From the NCBI GenBank assembly GCA_007748055.1, contig CP036279.1, forward strand, positions 4,216,001 through 4,280,000: DNA of 64,000 bases. Reading direction: 5' to 3'. Positions 43,790 to 53,230 of the stretch are shown here, piece after piece. The position numbers were made by a program, and so were the translations under genes. The DNA comes from Kolteria novifilia. GTDB lineage: Bacteria > Planctomycetota > Planctomycetia > Kolteriales > Kolteriaceae. A model generated the notes under the pieces. The model did no database searches. It had not been told where the DNA came from and worked only from the letters and a program-made list of their open reading frames with translations. Positions within the stretch are counted from its first letter, which is position 1. Every line of letters starts with the position of its first letter.

Positions 43790-45279
43790 TGAGTGCGGGT
43801 GAGCAGCAGAAGGGCCAGGCCCAAACGACCGAAACCCAAGAGGTCTCCTTCCTCGATCAAGCCATCGGCGCCACGAAACAGACCGAGCGTTCGACGGCCG
43901 AGGATCTCCTCAAGAACTTGACGGCCGAAGCCCTTAAGGGGACCGTCACTTGGGACAAGAATGTCTCCAAGACCATCAACGAAGGCATCGCCGCGATCGA
44001 CCGCGTGATCTCCAAGCAGCTCGCGGCGATCATGCACAAGGACGAGTTCCAGAAACTCGAGGGAAGCTGGCGCGGCCTCCACTACACCGTCATGAACTCC
44101 GAGACCTCGAGCCAACTCAAGCTCAAGGTCATGAACGTCAGCAAACGCGATCTCTTCAAGGATCTTGACAAGGCGGTCGAGTTCGATCAGAGCCAGATGT
44201 TCAAGAAACTCTACGAGAACGAGTTCGGCACGCCCGGCGGTGAGCCCTATGGAGCCTTGATCGGCGACTACGAGATCACCAACCATCCCGAGGATCTTCA
44301 GCTCCTCACGCAGATGTCCAATGTCGCGGCCGCGTCATTCTGTCCCTTCATCACCGCCCCGAGCAACAAGCTCTTCGGCTTCGATGACTGGACCGAACTC
44401 TCCAAGCCTCGCGATCTCGAGAAGATCTTCGAGTCGGTCGAGTACGCGAAGTGGAAATCCTTCCGCGACTCGGAGGACTCTCGCTTCGTTACCCTGACCA
44501 TGCCCCGTGCCTTGGCTCGACTTCCCTACGGTCCGGCCACCAAACCGGTCGAGGAATTCAACTACGAGGAAGCCCAACTCGACGAGAAGGGTAACCCGAT
44601 GCCAATGCACCACGACAACTTCACGTGGATGAATGCCGCGTACGTCATGGGAGCCCGACTGACCGACGCCTTCGCCCAGTATGGCTGGTGCACGGCGATT
44701 CGCGGTGCCGAGGGTGGCGGAAAGGTCGAGAACCTACCGCTCTATACCTTCACCAGCGACGACGGCGATCCCGACTCGCAGTGCCCGACCGAGATTGGCA
44801 TCACCGATCGTCGCGAGGCCGAACTGAGCAAGCTCGGATTCCTGCCGCTGGTCCACTACAAGAACACCGACTACGCGGTCTTCTTCGGTGCCCAGACGGC
44901 GCAGAAGCCGAAGCAATACGACAATCCCAACGCGACCGCCAACGCCGAGATCTCGGCGCGGTTGCCCTACATGATGGCGACGTCGCGGGTCGCGCACTTC
45001 CTGAAGGTCATCGCCCGCGACAAGATCGGTTCCTTCATGGAAGTCTCCGATTGCCAGGCGTGGATGCAGCGTTGGATCTCCAACTACGTCACCGCCGACC
45101 CCAATCCGAGCCAGGAAACCAAGGCGCGCTACCCGCTCGCCGAGGCGAAGATCGAGGTCAAGGAGGTTCCCGGCAAGCCCGGTTCCTACCATGCGGTCGC
45201 GTGGCTTCGCCCCTGGCTACAGTTGGAAGAACTGACGACCTCCCTTCGGATGGTGGCGAACATCCCGTCGATGGGTTGA
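43789..45279 (+). CDS. tssC: T6SS contractile sheath large subunit TssC
   Basis: The 496-aa protein has the EvpB/TssC core: [50 protein letters not shown] and, near the end, [21 protein letters not shown]. It pairs with TssB to build the contractile sheath. Length and motifs are normal. Confidence 0.96.
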   Translation: MSAGEQQKGQAQTTETQEVSFLDQAIGATKQTERSTAEDLLKNLTAEALKGTVTWDKNVSKTINEGIAAIDRVISKQLAAIMHKDEFQKLEGSWRGLHYTVMNSETSSQLKLKVMNVSKRDLFKDLDKAVEFDQSQMFKKLYENEFGTPGGEPYGALIGDYEITNHPEDLQLLTQMSNVAAASFCPFITAPSNKLFGFDDWTELSKPRDLEKIFESVEYAKWKSFRDSEDSRFVTLTMPRALARLPYGPATKPVEEFNYEEAQLDEKGNPMPMHHDNFTWMNAAYVMGARLTDAFAQYGWCTAIRGAEGGGKVENLPLYTFTSDDGDPDSQCPTEIGITDRREAELSKLGFLPLVHYKNTDYAVFFGAQTAQKPKQYDNPNATANAEISARLPYMMATSRVAHFLKVIARDKIGSFMEVSDCQAWMQRWISNYVTADPNPSQETKARYPLAEAKIEVKEVPGKPGSYHAVAWLRPWLQLEELTTSLRMVANIPSMG

Positions 45280-45455
45280 GCGATCGGCTGAACAGGGGTT
45301 ACCTTTCCAAGACCGGTGACACGTCCGCCTTCCGCGCGGGCGTGTCACTCGCTGGCAAGTCGGGACCTGGTCCAGCCGATGGGGATCGTCGCTCTCCACG
45401 AGTCTGCTCGCGCTTCCCTTGAGTTGCTGGACTGTTTCTCGAACAGGGACGACGG

Positions 45456-47027
45456 ATGAAGGACGACGAGGGCAACGATCGTCCCACCTCGATCGCTCCG
45501 GACACTTCGCCAGGCACTCCTTCTCCCAAAGTGGAACGGGTGGGATCCTCGCTCGACGGTGTCCTCCAGGAAACGGTTCAACACGTCGACGCCTCGCGCA
45601 GCATCCTCGACCGCTTCCTGGGCGCCCGAACGCTTGAGGAGACGCTTCGTCTCTGGCTCGCGTCGCAACCGTCGGCCGATACCTTGACGACCAAGGACGA
45701 GGTGATCGGGATTCTCTCCCGGGACATCGCCCACATCGATCGCGTCCTGACCGACCAAGTCAACGCCATCATCCATCACCCAAAGTTCCAACGGCTCGAA
45801 GCCTCTTGGCGTGGCCTGCACTTCTTGGCACAGCACGACGAGAACGAGAACGTCAAGATTCGCTTCCTGACGGCGAGTTGGAAAGAGATCGTCCGCGACT
45901 TGGAAAAGTCGATCGAGTTCGATCAGAGCGTCCTATTTCGAAAGGTCTACAGCGAGGAATTTGGGACCGCGGGTGGAGAGCCCTACGGTCTGGTCCTTTG
46001 CGACTTCGAGGTTCGCCATCGCTTGGCGCCAGGGCATCCCACCAACGACATCGCGGCGCTTCGCGACATCTCCCAAGTCGCGGCGGCCTCCTTCTCCCCT
46101 TTCGTCATTGGGGCGGGACCGGAGTTCTTCGGCTTCACCTCGTTCACCGGGCTGCAACGCCCCATGAATCTTCGGCGCGCCTTCTCCCAACCCGAATACC
46201 TCAAATGGCGGTCGCTACGCGACGGCGAGGATTCCCGTTTCATGGCGCTTACGATTCCGCGAGTCCTGGCGCGTCTTCCCTATCGCGCCGACGGTTCGCG
46301 CGCCGATGGATTTCATTTCGAGGAAGACCTCAGCGGTGAAGGGCTCGAACACTACTGTTGGTCGACGGCGGTCTACGCGTTCGGAGCGGTCGTCATTCGC
46401 TGTTTCGGAGAATCGGGTTGGCTGGCAAACATTCGCGGGATTCGCCAGAGTCAGATCGACGGGGGATTGGTCGTCAATCTCCCCGCCCACGACTTCGGCA
46501 CCGACTTCAGCGGGCTCGTCAACAAGAGTACCACTGACGTCGTGATCACCGACGAACGCGAGAAGGAGTACAGCGATCTCGGGTTCACCCCCTTGTGTCA
46601 CCTGCCAGGGTCCGACAACGCCGCCTTCTTCGCGTGCCATTCGATTCAGGAACCCAAAGTCTACGACCGGCGCGAAGCGACCGTCAACGCGCGTATCTCG
46701 GCGATGATTCAGTACATGCTCTGCGTCTCCCGTTTCGGGCACTACATCAAGGTGATGGCCCGCGACCGGATCGGCCAGTTCACCGACGCCCAGGGGCTCG
46801 AGCGTTTCCTCAACGACTGGGTGAACAAGTACGTGACCCCGGACGATCATGCCAACGAGTCGGTTCGCGCGCGCTTCCCCTTGAGGGAAGCGCGCGTGAG
46901 CGTGCGGCAGCACCCGGCGAAGCCTGGATCTTTTTTGTGCGTCAGCCACTTTCGTCCCCATTTCCAGTTGGAGCAACTCGTCGCGACCGTAAAACTCCAA
47001 ACGGAGCTGGGCGGAACGATCGTCTGA
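45456..47027 (+). CDS. Second TssC-like sheath protein
   Basis: The 523-aa protein shares most of the TssC core (LEASWRGLHFLAQHDENENV, EIVRDLEKSIEFDQS, GEPYGLVLCDFEVRH, WVNKYVTPDDHANESVRARFPL) but is clearly divergent from its neighbour. The N-terminal 35 residues differ and are Pro/Ser-rich. No second tssB precedes it. Known loci with two TssC copies exist (EvpB/ImpD-type). It could be an alternative sheath subunit, a cap or baseplate part, or a sheath-length factor. Confidence 0.88.
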   Translation: MKDDEGNDRPTSIAPDTSPGTPSPKVERVGSSLDGVLQETVQHVDASRSILDRFLGARTLEETLRLWLASQPSADTLTTKDEVIGILSRDIAHIDRVLTDQVNAIIHHPKFQRLEASWRGLHFLAQHDENENVKIRFLTASWKEIVRDLEKSIEFDQSVLFRKVYSEEFGTAGGEPYGLVLCDFEVRHRLAPGHPTNDIAALRDISQVAAASFSPFVIGAGPEFFGFTSFTGLQRPMNLRRAFSQPEYLKWRSLRDGEDSRFMALTIPRVLARLPYRADGSRADGFHFEEDLSGEGLEHYCWSTAVYAFGAVVIRCFGESGWLANIRGIRQSQIDGGLVVNLPAHDFGTDFSGLVNKSTTDVVITDEREKEYSDLGFTPLCHLPGSDNAAFFACHSIQEPKVYDRREATVNARISAMIQYMLCVSRFGHYIKVMARDRIGQFTDAQGLERFLNDWVNKYVTPDDHANESVRARFPLREARVSVRQHPAKPGSFLCVSHFRPHFQLEQLVATVKLQTELGGTIV

Positions 47028-47218
47028 GAGGAGCCCGACGGAGTCCCTCCACCGCCCGGTTTCCACCGTGGGAAGACGTACCGATCTCGCCGAGTCGATA
47101 GGCGGTGAGCGAGGCGAACGCCCCGAAATCGACAATTCTTTGATTGCACGTGCCTCCTCTCGGCACCAGCGGAGTCGAGCGGATCGGCTCGTCCGCGGAA
47201 ACGAAGGGAGAGACGAGG

Positions 47219-48022
47219 ATGACCGCGAAAGAAGCGTTCGAGGCAGGCAATCTTACCGGGGCGATCGACGCGTGTGGCCAAGAGGTCAAGGCGAATCCGA
47301 CCGACTCGGGCAAGCGGGCCTTCCTTTGCGAACTGCTCGCCTTCGCCGGCAACTTAGAACGAGCGGATAAGAACCTTGAGGCGCTCGCCAACGTCGATCC
47401 CGAGACGATGGTGGCGGTCATGCTCTTTCGCCATCTCATTCGGGCCGCCCAATCGCGCGAGCAATTCCATACCGAGGGTCGGCTTCCGGAGTTCCTGACC
47501 GAACCCGGACCACTCGTGCAGGCCTACCTGCGCGCTTCGATCCTGGTCCGCGAGGGGGAATTCACCCAAGCCGGCGAATTGCTCGAGGAGCAGAGCGAGT
47601 CCTTTCCGGTTATCAGGGGTACCTGTGACGGCGAGCCCTTTGAGGGCCTGCGAGACTTGGACGATCTCTGCGCCCCGATTCTCGAAGTGCTCACGAGCAC
47701 CGGCAAGTACTACTGGGTGCCGCTCGAACAGATCGAGGAGTTGAGTTTCGATCCCCCCGAGACCCTACGCGACTTGCTCTGGCGGCCGGCCCGGCTCAAC
47801 GTCGCCCACGGTCCCGACGGAGTGGTCTACATTCCCGCGATCTATCCCGGCACCCGGAACAACGAGGACGACCGACTCAAACTCGGCCGGGCCACCGATT
47901 GGACGAACCGGGAAGGAGGCCTGGTCCAAGGCGTCGGCCAGCGATCGTTTCTCGTCGGCGACAAAGACGTTCCCATTCTCGAACTGAAAGAACTGACGAT
48001 CGGCGAGCCGTCATCATCATAG
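47219..48022 (+). CDS. tagJ: T6SS accessory protein TagJ (ImpE family)
   Basis: This 267-aa protein has an N-terminal TPR-like helical region (AFEAGNLTGAIDACGQEVKANPTDSGKRAFLCELLAF) and a C-terminal ImpE domain (YYWVPLEQIEEL, RPARLNVAHGPDGVVYIPAIYPG). TagJ binds TssB and helps ClpV recycle the sheath in other bacteria. The ATG at 47219 with GAGGA just upstream is used. It follows the second TssC gene. Confidence 0.9.
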   Translation: MTAKEAFEAGNLTGAIDACGQEVKANPTDSGKRAFLCELLAFAGNLERADKNLEALANVDPETMVAVMLFRHLIRAAQSREQFHTEGRLPEFLTEPGPLVQAYLRASILVREGEFTQAGELLEEQSESFPVIRGTCDGEPFEGLRDLDDLCAPILEVLTSTGKYYWVPLEQIEELSFDPPETLRDLLWRPARLNVAHGPDGVVYIPAIYPGTRNNEDDRLKLGRATDWTNREGGLVQGVGQRSFLVGDKDVPILELKELTIGEPSSS

Positions 48023-48299
48023 CGGTGCCATTGTATTGTCACTCAGTTTCGCCGACGATCACTTGACGACTTGACCGCTCGCCAAGAGAGGTCCGAGAGC
48101 CACCAGGAACGAGGCGTTTCTCTCCGCCACTACCCATCAATGTGAATTTTTCAAAACTTTCTTTTGGCAACTCGATTTCTCTTGTGTAGGGGCGTATTAA
48201 GGGGTGTGAAGAGTGCAAGCAATCAACAAACGTGGGCCACGTTTCGAAGAGGCAGGCAAGAGAAAACCAGGGTAACAGTTAGAACAGAGGAGCAGAACA
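48023..48299 (+). promoter_or_regulatory. hcp upstream region
   Basis: These 277 bases include an AT-rich run (about 48140-48190) that suggests a separate promoter for hcp, which is usually the most highly expressed tss gene. GGAG-type ribosome signals lie close to the ATG. Confidence 0.5.
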
Positions 48300-48860
48300 A
48301 TGGCAGATTCACAACAAAGCAAGACGGCCACCGCGTTCCTGAAGATCTCGAGCGTCGCCGGCGACAGCCAGCGATCGGGATACACCGATCAGATCGAAGT
48401 TCATGGCCACCAGTTCTCGATCTCGCAGCCCCAAGGCGGCACCGCGAGCCAAGCCGGCTCCTTCTCCGGAAGTCGTGCCCAAGTCTCGACGCTCAAGGTC
48501 GGCACCAACGCCGGGGTCCACTCGCCGCTGGTCATGGGTTACGCCTTCAATGGCAAGTCGATCGGCGACACCGAGTTGACCACGACGAGCGTCATCAATG
48601 GTGAAACCACGCCGCTGGTCACCTACACGCTCAGCGACCCCTACATCGCCTATTCCCATGTCGTCGACAACATGGAGTCTGACGGGGAGAATTGGACGCT
48701 TGGCTCCGAAAGCGACACCAGTGGCAGCAGCCGCCCCAAGCACATCTTCGGCATCGCCTTTAGCAAGATGGAAGTCAAGGCGGCCAAGCTCGACAACACC
48801 GGAGCCTCGCAGGGCAATGTCACCTCGTCCTTCAGCCCGCAGGATGGCAGCAGCAGCTAA
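48300..48860 (+). CDS. hcp: T6SS tube protein Hcp (TssD)
   Basis: The 186-aa protein forms hexameric rings that stack into the tail tube. It has the Hcp1-family pattern AFLKISSVAGDSQRSGYTDQIEVHGHQF, followed by THSP-like VHSPLVMGYAFNGKSIGDTEL and a late KMEVKAAKLDNTG. A strong terminator follows. Confidence 0.92.
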   Translation: MADSQQSKTATAFLKISSVAGDSQRSGYTDQIEVHGHQFSISQPQGGTASQAGSFSGSRAQVSTLKVGTNAGVHSPLVMGYAFNGKSIGDTELTTTSVINGETTPLVTYTLSDPYIAYSHVVDNMESDGENWTLGSESDTSGSSRPKHIFGIAFSKMEVKAAKLDNTGASQGNVTSSFSPQDGSSS

Positions 48861-48892
48861 GTAGCCTCGATCGGAACGATTCGTGGAACTTT

Positions 48893-48922
48893 GGACCGGA
48901 GGAAACTTCCTCCGGTCTTTTT
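48893..48922 (+). terminator. Rho-independent terminator after hcp
   Basis: A perfect GACCGGAGGAA/TTCCTCCGGTC stem with a 2-base loop is followed by TTTTTCT. It lies 33 bases after the hcp stop. Confidence 0.93.
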
Positions 48923-48963
48923 CTATGCGCTCGCCCGATGCCGGTGTCCCCCAATGCTTCGCC

Positions 48964-50391
48964 CTACGACCATCTTCCCTTGATTAGACCTCCCGACGAG
49001 GCCAGCGAGACAAAACGCTGGATGAGCACCTTGTCCTGGTTTCGCATCGAGTGAATCGGAAGAAGCCCGGCGCCGATCACCCGCTCGGTGGCGCGTTCGG
49101 GTAGATAGAGCTCGGCGATGGGCGTCGCCTCGTCGTCGCGAACGTAGTAGGGCAACCCGTCGATCTCCGAACCGATCCCGCCCGAGAAGCGCCAGCCGTG
49201 CTCGGCGAAGCCGCGAGCCAAGAGCGTCGCCACCAAGTACGCCCCATTCCCCCACAACAATTCCTCGTGCCCCGGCTCCTTCACGAATTCTTCAAACGTG
49301 AAGCTCTCGGTCGGATTCGTCTTCTTCCCGTAGGGAAGGCGGACCAAGTATCGCGGCCAGGTCAACGCCAAGTGCTCGGCGACGCCCCCCTGCCGCAGGA
49401 GCGTCCAAGCCTCCCGTGCATCGGCGGAGAGTTCTTCCTTCCAGTCGCTGGCGTCGGGCGTGTTTCCCGGCGAGGGGCAACCGACGAACGCCCCGCTCCC
49501 CGCCGCGACGAAGCTCGCCTCGTTGCGCGCCGCGAAGGTCCCCAGGTCCGACAGCAACAGTGCGTCGGCCACGCTCGGCTGAAACTCGTGGAGACCGACG
49601 ATCAGCGCCCAAGGGTGCCCGCCGGGGATCTCAACGGTCGACTCGACCATCGGCTTGTAGACTTCCGCGTCGCGCGGGTCGTCGCGGCCCGAGAGATCGG
49701 CGCGTAGCTCCTCGGGGCCGACATCAAGGAGAAAGAGCTTGAGCGACGCGTCGGTGGCGACCCGCCTGACCAGGAGATCGAGTCCGTACCAGCGCGCTTC
49801 CAGCTCCCGAAAGGCCGGATCGTGCAGGAGCGTGCGCATCTGGCCGGCGACCGCGTCGTCGACCGTCGCGAGGAACTTCTCCTGATCGGGCTCGACATGC
49901 TGGACGTAAGGCCCGACGATCTCGCCGATGACGCGGGCCCAGTCGGTCTTGGCGGGCGCCGAACTCGGAGTCGGGGCCTCCCCGAGGATGGACTCCAGGA
50001 CGTTCCCCGTCGGCGCCGGCGTGGGCTCTTGCGGCTTGGGTGCCGATGTCTTCTCGGCGGGAGTCGCCCAGGAGCGGACCTCGTCGGCGGCCGCCGCGAA
50101 GGTGTCGTTGTTCTTGAGACGTCGGCGGAGCTGGCGGAGCTTCGCGAAAACTTCGAGCCGGTCGAAGAGCCGATCGGGATGAAAATGGTCGAGTTCGGTC
50201 GGGCGGAAGGCCTCCTGGGCGCCCTCGCGGCCGAGCTGGATTGGGATCTCGACCTCCAGCGACGCCATTACCTCGTCGAGGTTGTCGCGATCGACGATGA
50301 CCGGACGAAGGGGTCTCTTGGACGCCGCTGGCTTGCGATCTCTACCGCTGAAGTCGCCGACGAGGAGTACGTGAAAAGGCTGCGATGCCAC
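48964..50391 (-). CDS. TssB-TssC fusion-like sheath protein
   Basis: The 475-aa protein begins with a TssB-like part (PFHVLLVGDFSGRDRKP…VDRDNLDEVM, compare GVIGDFSG and [10 protein letters not shown] in TssB) to about residue 95. A Pro/Ala-rich linker follows, then a TssC-like part (MRTLLHDPAFRELEARWYGLDLLVRR, PWALIVGLHEF, LPYYVRDDEATPIAEL). It reads as one chain with both sheath subunits, though each half is shorter than usual. A GTG at 50391 is used. It is convergent with hcp. It may be a baseplate or cap form of the sheath. Confidence 0.8.
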   Translation of the reverse strand: MASQPFHVLLVGDFSGRDRKPAASKRPLRPVIVDRDNLDEVMASLEVEIPIQLGREGAQEAFRPTELDHFHPDRLFDRLEVFAKLRQLRRRLKNNDTFAAAADEVRSWATPAEKTSAPKPQEPTPAPTGNVLESILGEAPTPSSAPAKTDWARVIGEIVGPYVQHVEPDQEKFLATVDDAVAGQMRTLLHDPAFRELEARWYGLDLLVRRVATDASLKLFLLDVGPEELRADLSGRDDPRDAEVYKPMVESTVEIPGGHPWALIVGLHEFQPSVADALLLSDLGTFAARNEASFVAAGSGAFVGCPSPGNTPDASDWKEELSADAREAWTLLRQGGVAEHLALTWPRYLVRLPYGKKTNPTESFTFEEFVKEPGHEELLWGNGAYLVATLLARGFAEHGWRFSGGIGSEIDGLPYYVRDDEATPIAELYLPERATERVIGAGLLPIHSMRNQDKVLIQRFVSLASSGGLIKGRWS

Positions 50392-51018
50392 GGTTCGGCC
50401 TCCGCGAGGTTGGTTGGGACGAGACGAGACCGAGCCTTCCGCGTCCGGCCTCCTGCTTGCAAGCGTATGCCTTCGGCGACTTCCTGTCAGGGAAAACGGC
50501 CATCCCGCCCTTAGTTTGGTAACACGACACGCGAAGGGGATCGCGGCGACGCGGCAGGCACTCGGCACGGGCGGCGCCCGGCTCGCGCATTCCCCTGTCC
50601 GGGTTTCGACCGCACCGGAAATCGAGGAGTCGGTCCACGAAGTGAGAGGTGATTCGGCGCGGGGTTTTCGGGTTACGCCAGGTGTAGGGACCAAAGTCGT
50701 CTCGGGGAGATTCTTCGCTTCCGGTCGGGTTGTCGCGGGGGTTGTGAGTCTCGGTCGCGACTGCTAAGATCTTCAGGGACTACGGGAATCCAGAGCTTCT
50801 TCTCCTTGGTTGACGTCGCGAACGAAGCGTGACGGGCGGACTGACGACGGGGCTCGTGATCGCTCGAGCGCGGTGCGGATTTCAAACGTCATGCTGGATT
50901 CGCCATTCTCTCGCGGGAGCGTCCGAGGCTGGCGACGCTCTCTGGCGCCAGGCGAACCTTGCCGAGTAACGCTACTTGGCGACGTGCCACCCCACGTCGC
51001 GCGGAGGTCCTATTCCCC
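50392..51018. promoter_or_regulatory. Divergent region between the TssBC fusion gene and tssK
   Basis: These 627 bases have no convincing gene and should hold promoters for both sides. Several GC-rich frames overlap here without family features. Confidence 0.45.
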
Positions 51019-52446
51019 ATGACGGCTCGGAGCGTTCACTGGCACGAAGGGATGTTTCTTCGTCCCCACCATTTCCAGTTGCAGGAACGACACGCCGTCG
51101 CGATGGGCCATCGCAACAACAAGTGGAGTGTGCACTACAACTGGGGACTCCGCGAGATCGACATCGATGTCGATTCCCTGGCCAACTTCCGCCTCGTGGT
51201 GCGGGGGCTCCAAGCGCGACTGAATGACGGAACGCTCATCTCGGTCCCCGAGGACGGGGTCCTTCCGCAGCTCGACCTCAAGCCGGTCTTCGAATCGAAC
51301 AACAGCATCACGGTCTTTCTCGGAATCCCCGTGGTGAACCTCGGCCGGGCCAACGTCGCGAGCAACGTCGCCGCCGACGGCGCCCGCTATCTGCTCGACA
51401 CCCAGCCGCTGGAAGACGAGAACACGGGCGTCAACCCGCAGCAAGTGACGGTCCGCCTGCTCAACCTCAAGCTCTTGCTCTCAACCCAAGATCACACCGG
51501 CTACGACGTCCTGCCGATCGCGCGCATCGAGCGTGCCCCCAAGGCGGAAGCGACGCCGGAACTCGACCAAACGTACATCCCCCCCGTTCTCGCCTGCGAC
51601 GCTTGGCACACGCTGGTCACGGAGATCGTTCATCCGATCTACGATCGCATCGGCAAGAAGATCGAGTTGCTCGCCTCCCAGGTCGTCTCGCGCGGGATCT
51701 CGTTCGACAGCCACGCCCAGGGCGATTCGCTCATCTTCGCTCAGTTGCGCGAGCTCAACGAAGCCAGCGCCGTCCTTGGGGTGCTCGGGTTCACCAAGGG
51801 AGTCCACCCGCTCGAGATGTACGTCCAACTTTGCCGCATCGTCGGCCAGTTGGCGATCTTCGGCGGCTCGCGGCGGACCCCCGAACTGCCCCGCTACGAC
51901 CACGACGACTTGGGCTACTGCTTCTACCAAGTGAAAAAGCAGATCGACGCCATGCTGAACATCTTCGTCGAGCCGATCTACAAGGAACGTCAGTTCATCG
52001 GGGCCGGCCTTCGGATGCAGGTATCGCTCGAACCGGTGTGGCTCGAGTCGATTTGGCAGATGTATATCGGCGTGCAAAGCGAACTCGACACCGAGGAGTG
52101 CATCCGGCTGCTCACCAAGGGTGGCCAACTCGACATGAAGATCGGAAGTTCCGATCGCGTCGACAACATTTTCCGGTTCGGGCAAGCCGGCCTACGCTTC
52201 ACGCACACGCCACGTCCGCCACGTGCCCTTCCCACGATTCCCGGATTGATTTACTTTCAGATCAATCAGGAGTCGCAGGAAGCCGAGTGGCAAAACGTGC
52301 AGAAATCGCTCACGTTGGCGATTCGATTGAACGAAAACCTGATTGCGGGGAACATCCAAGGCCAAAAGGTGCTGACGATCAACACCGGCGGCCAGAACAC
52401 CACGCTGCAGTTCACGCTCTACGTGGTCCCCAAAGACGCGAAGTAG
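51019..52446 (+). CDS. tssK: T6SS baseplate protein TssK
   Basis: The 475-aa protein begins with the family hallmark VHWHEGMFLRPHHFQLQERH. It links the baseplate to the TssL-TssM membrane complex. IYDRIGKKIELLASQV and YFQINQESQEAEWQNVQKSLTLAIRLNENLIAG are further family regions. The ATG at 51019 is fixed by this N-terminus. Confidence 0.95.
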   Translation: MTARSVHWHEGMFLRPHHFQLQERHAVAMGHRNNKWSVHYNWGLREIDIDVDSLANFRLVVRGLQARLNDGTLISVPEDGVLPQLDLKPVFESNNSITVFLGIPVVNLGRANVASNVAADGARYLLDTQPLEDENTGVNPQQVTVRLLNLKLLLSTQDHTGYDVLPIARIERAPKAEATPELDQTYIPPVLACDAWHTLVTEIVHPIYDRIGKKIELLASQVVSRGISFDSHAQGDSLIFAQLRELNEASAVLGVLGFTKGVHPLEMYVQLCRIVGQLAIFGGSRRTPELPRYDHDDLGYCFYQVKKQIDAMLNIFVEPIYKERQFIGAGLRMQVSLEPVWLESIWQMYIGVQSELDTEECIRLLTKGGQLDMKIGSSDRVDNIFRFGQAGLRFTHTPRPPRALPTIPGLIYFQINQESQEAEWQNVQKSLTLAIRLNENLIAGNIQGQKVLTINTGGQNTTLQFTLYVVPKDAK

Positions 52447-52524
52447 CCCAATCCCGGTCGGATAGCGCCGGGCGTTCAAGCGGCAGAGGACATGCCGAGC
52501 CGACCATGAAGGAAGACCGACGCC

Positions 52525-53217
52525 ATGCGCACGGAACTCGGGGACTTGGTCAACCCCATCATCAATCGAGGCCTCTCGCTTAAGCGGCGCCTCGATCGAG
52601 GCGAGAGTCCCGACCTGGAAACGGAGCACGCCGTTCTCAAGGGTCTGCTCCTCTCGGAGATCGAATCCAAACGCTGGATCGACTTCGGAGGGGATGCCTC
52701 CGCGACGACCTTCTCCTCCGGCGAGTCAATCGCCGAAGTCTCTCGACCTGGCCCCGAACAGTTTCTCGGGGTTCGCTACGCCCTGGTCTGCTGGCTCGAC
52801 GAAATGTTCATTCTCGACAGCCCCTGGGGCTCGTCCTGGAACGAACGCAAGCTCGAGGCATCGCTCTACGGCACCAACGACCGGGCTTGGCGATTCTGGG
52901 AGCAGGCGCGCCTCGCTGAGTCTCGCCCCGGCACCGACGCCTTGGAGTGCTACTTCCTTTGCGTCGTCCTCGGATTTCGTGGCGAACTGCGCGAACACCC
53001 CGATCGACTGCGAAGTTGGATCAGCGCCGGACGGGCCCGCATCGCCAAGAGTCAGCGACGCACCTGGGCCGCGCCCCCGGAAATCGATCCGCCGACGAAC
53101 GTGCCGCCCCTTCGCGCACGGGATCGTTTGCAGCGCATGGTCGTGATCGCGGGCGCCACGCTCCTACTCGTCATTCCAATCGTCACGTTCATGATCGTCG
53201 ACCAACTGGGTCGGTAG
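52525..53217 (+). CDS. tssL: T6SS inner-membrane protein TssL (DotU family)
   Basis: The 230-aa protein has a DotU cytoplasmic domain (RYALVCWLDEMFILDSPWGSSWNERKLEASLYGTNDRAWRFWEQ) and one C-terminal membrane helix (MVVIAGATLLLVIPIVTFMI). It anchors the baseplate with TssM. It lacks any peptidoglycan-binding extension. It lies 13 bases before the tssM-like gene. Confidence 0.92.
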   Translation: MRTELGDLVNPIINRGLSLKRRLDRGESPDLETEHAVLKGLLLSEIESKRWIDFGGDASATTFSSGESIAEVSRPGPEQFLGVRYALVCWLDEMFILDSPWGSSWNERKLEASLYGTNDRAWRFWEQARLAESRPGTDALECYFLCVVLGFRGELREHPDRLRSWISAGRARIAKSQRRTWAAPPEIDPPTNVPPLRARDRLQRMVVIAGATLLLVIPIVTFMIVDQLGR

Positions 53218-53230
53218 CGCCGGGAGGGGT

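Noticed and set aside
48964-50391. Reading this gene as a plain TssC paralogue
   Set aside because: The first 95 residues align in order with TssB motifs (GDFSG, DRDN..EVM), which plain TssC proteins do not have.
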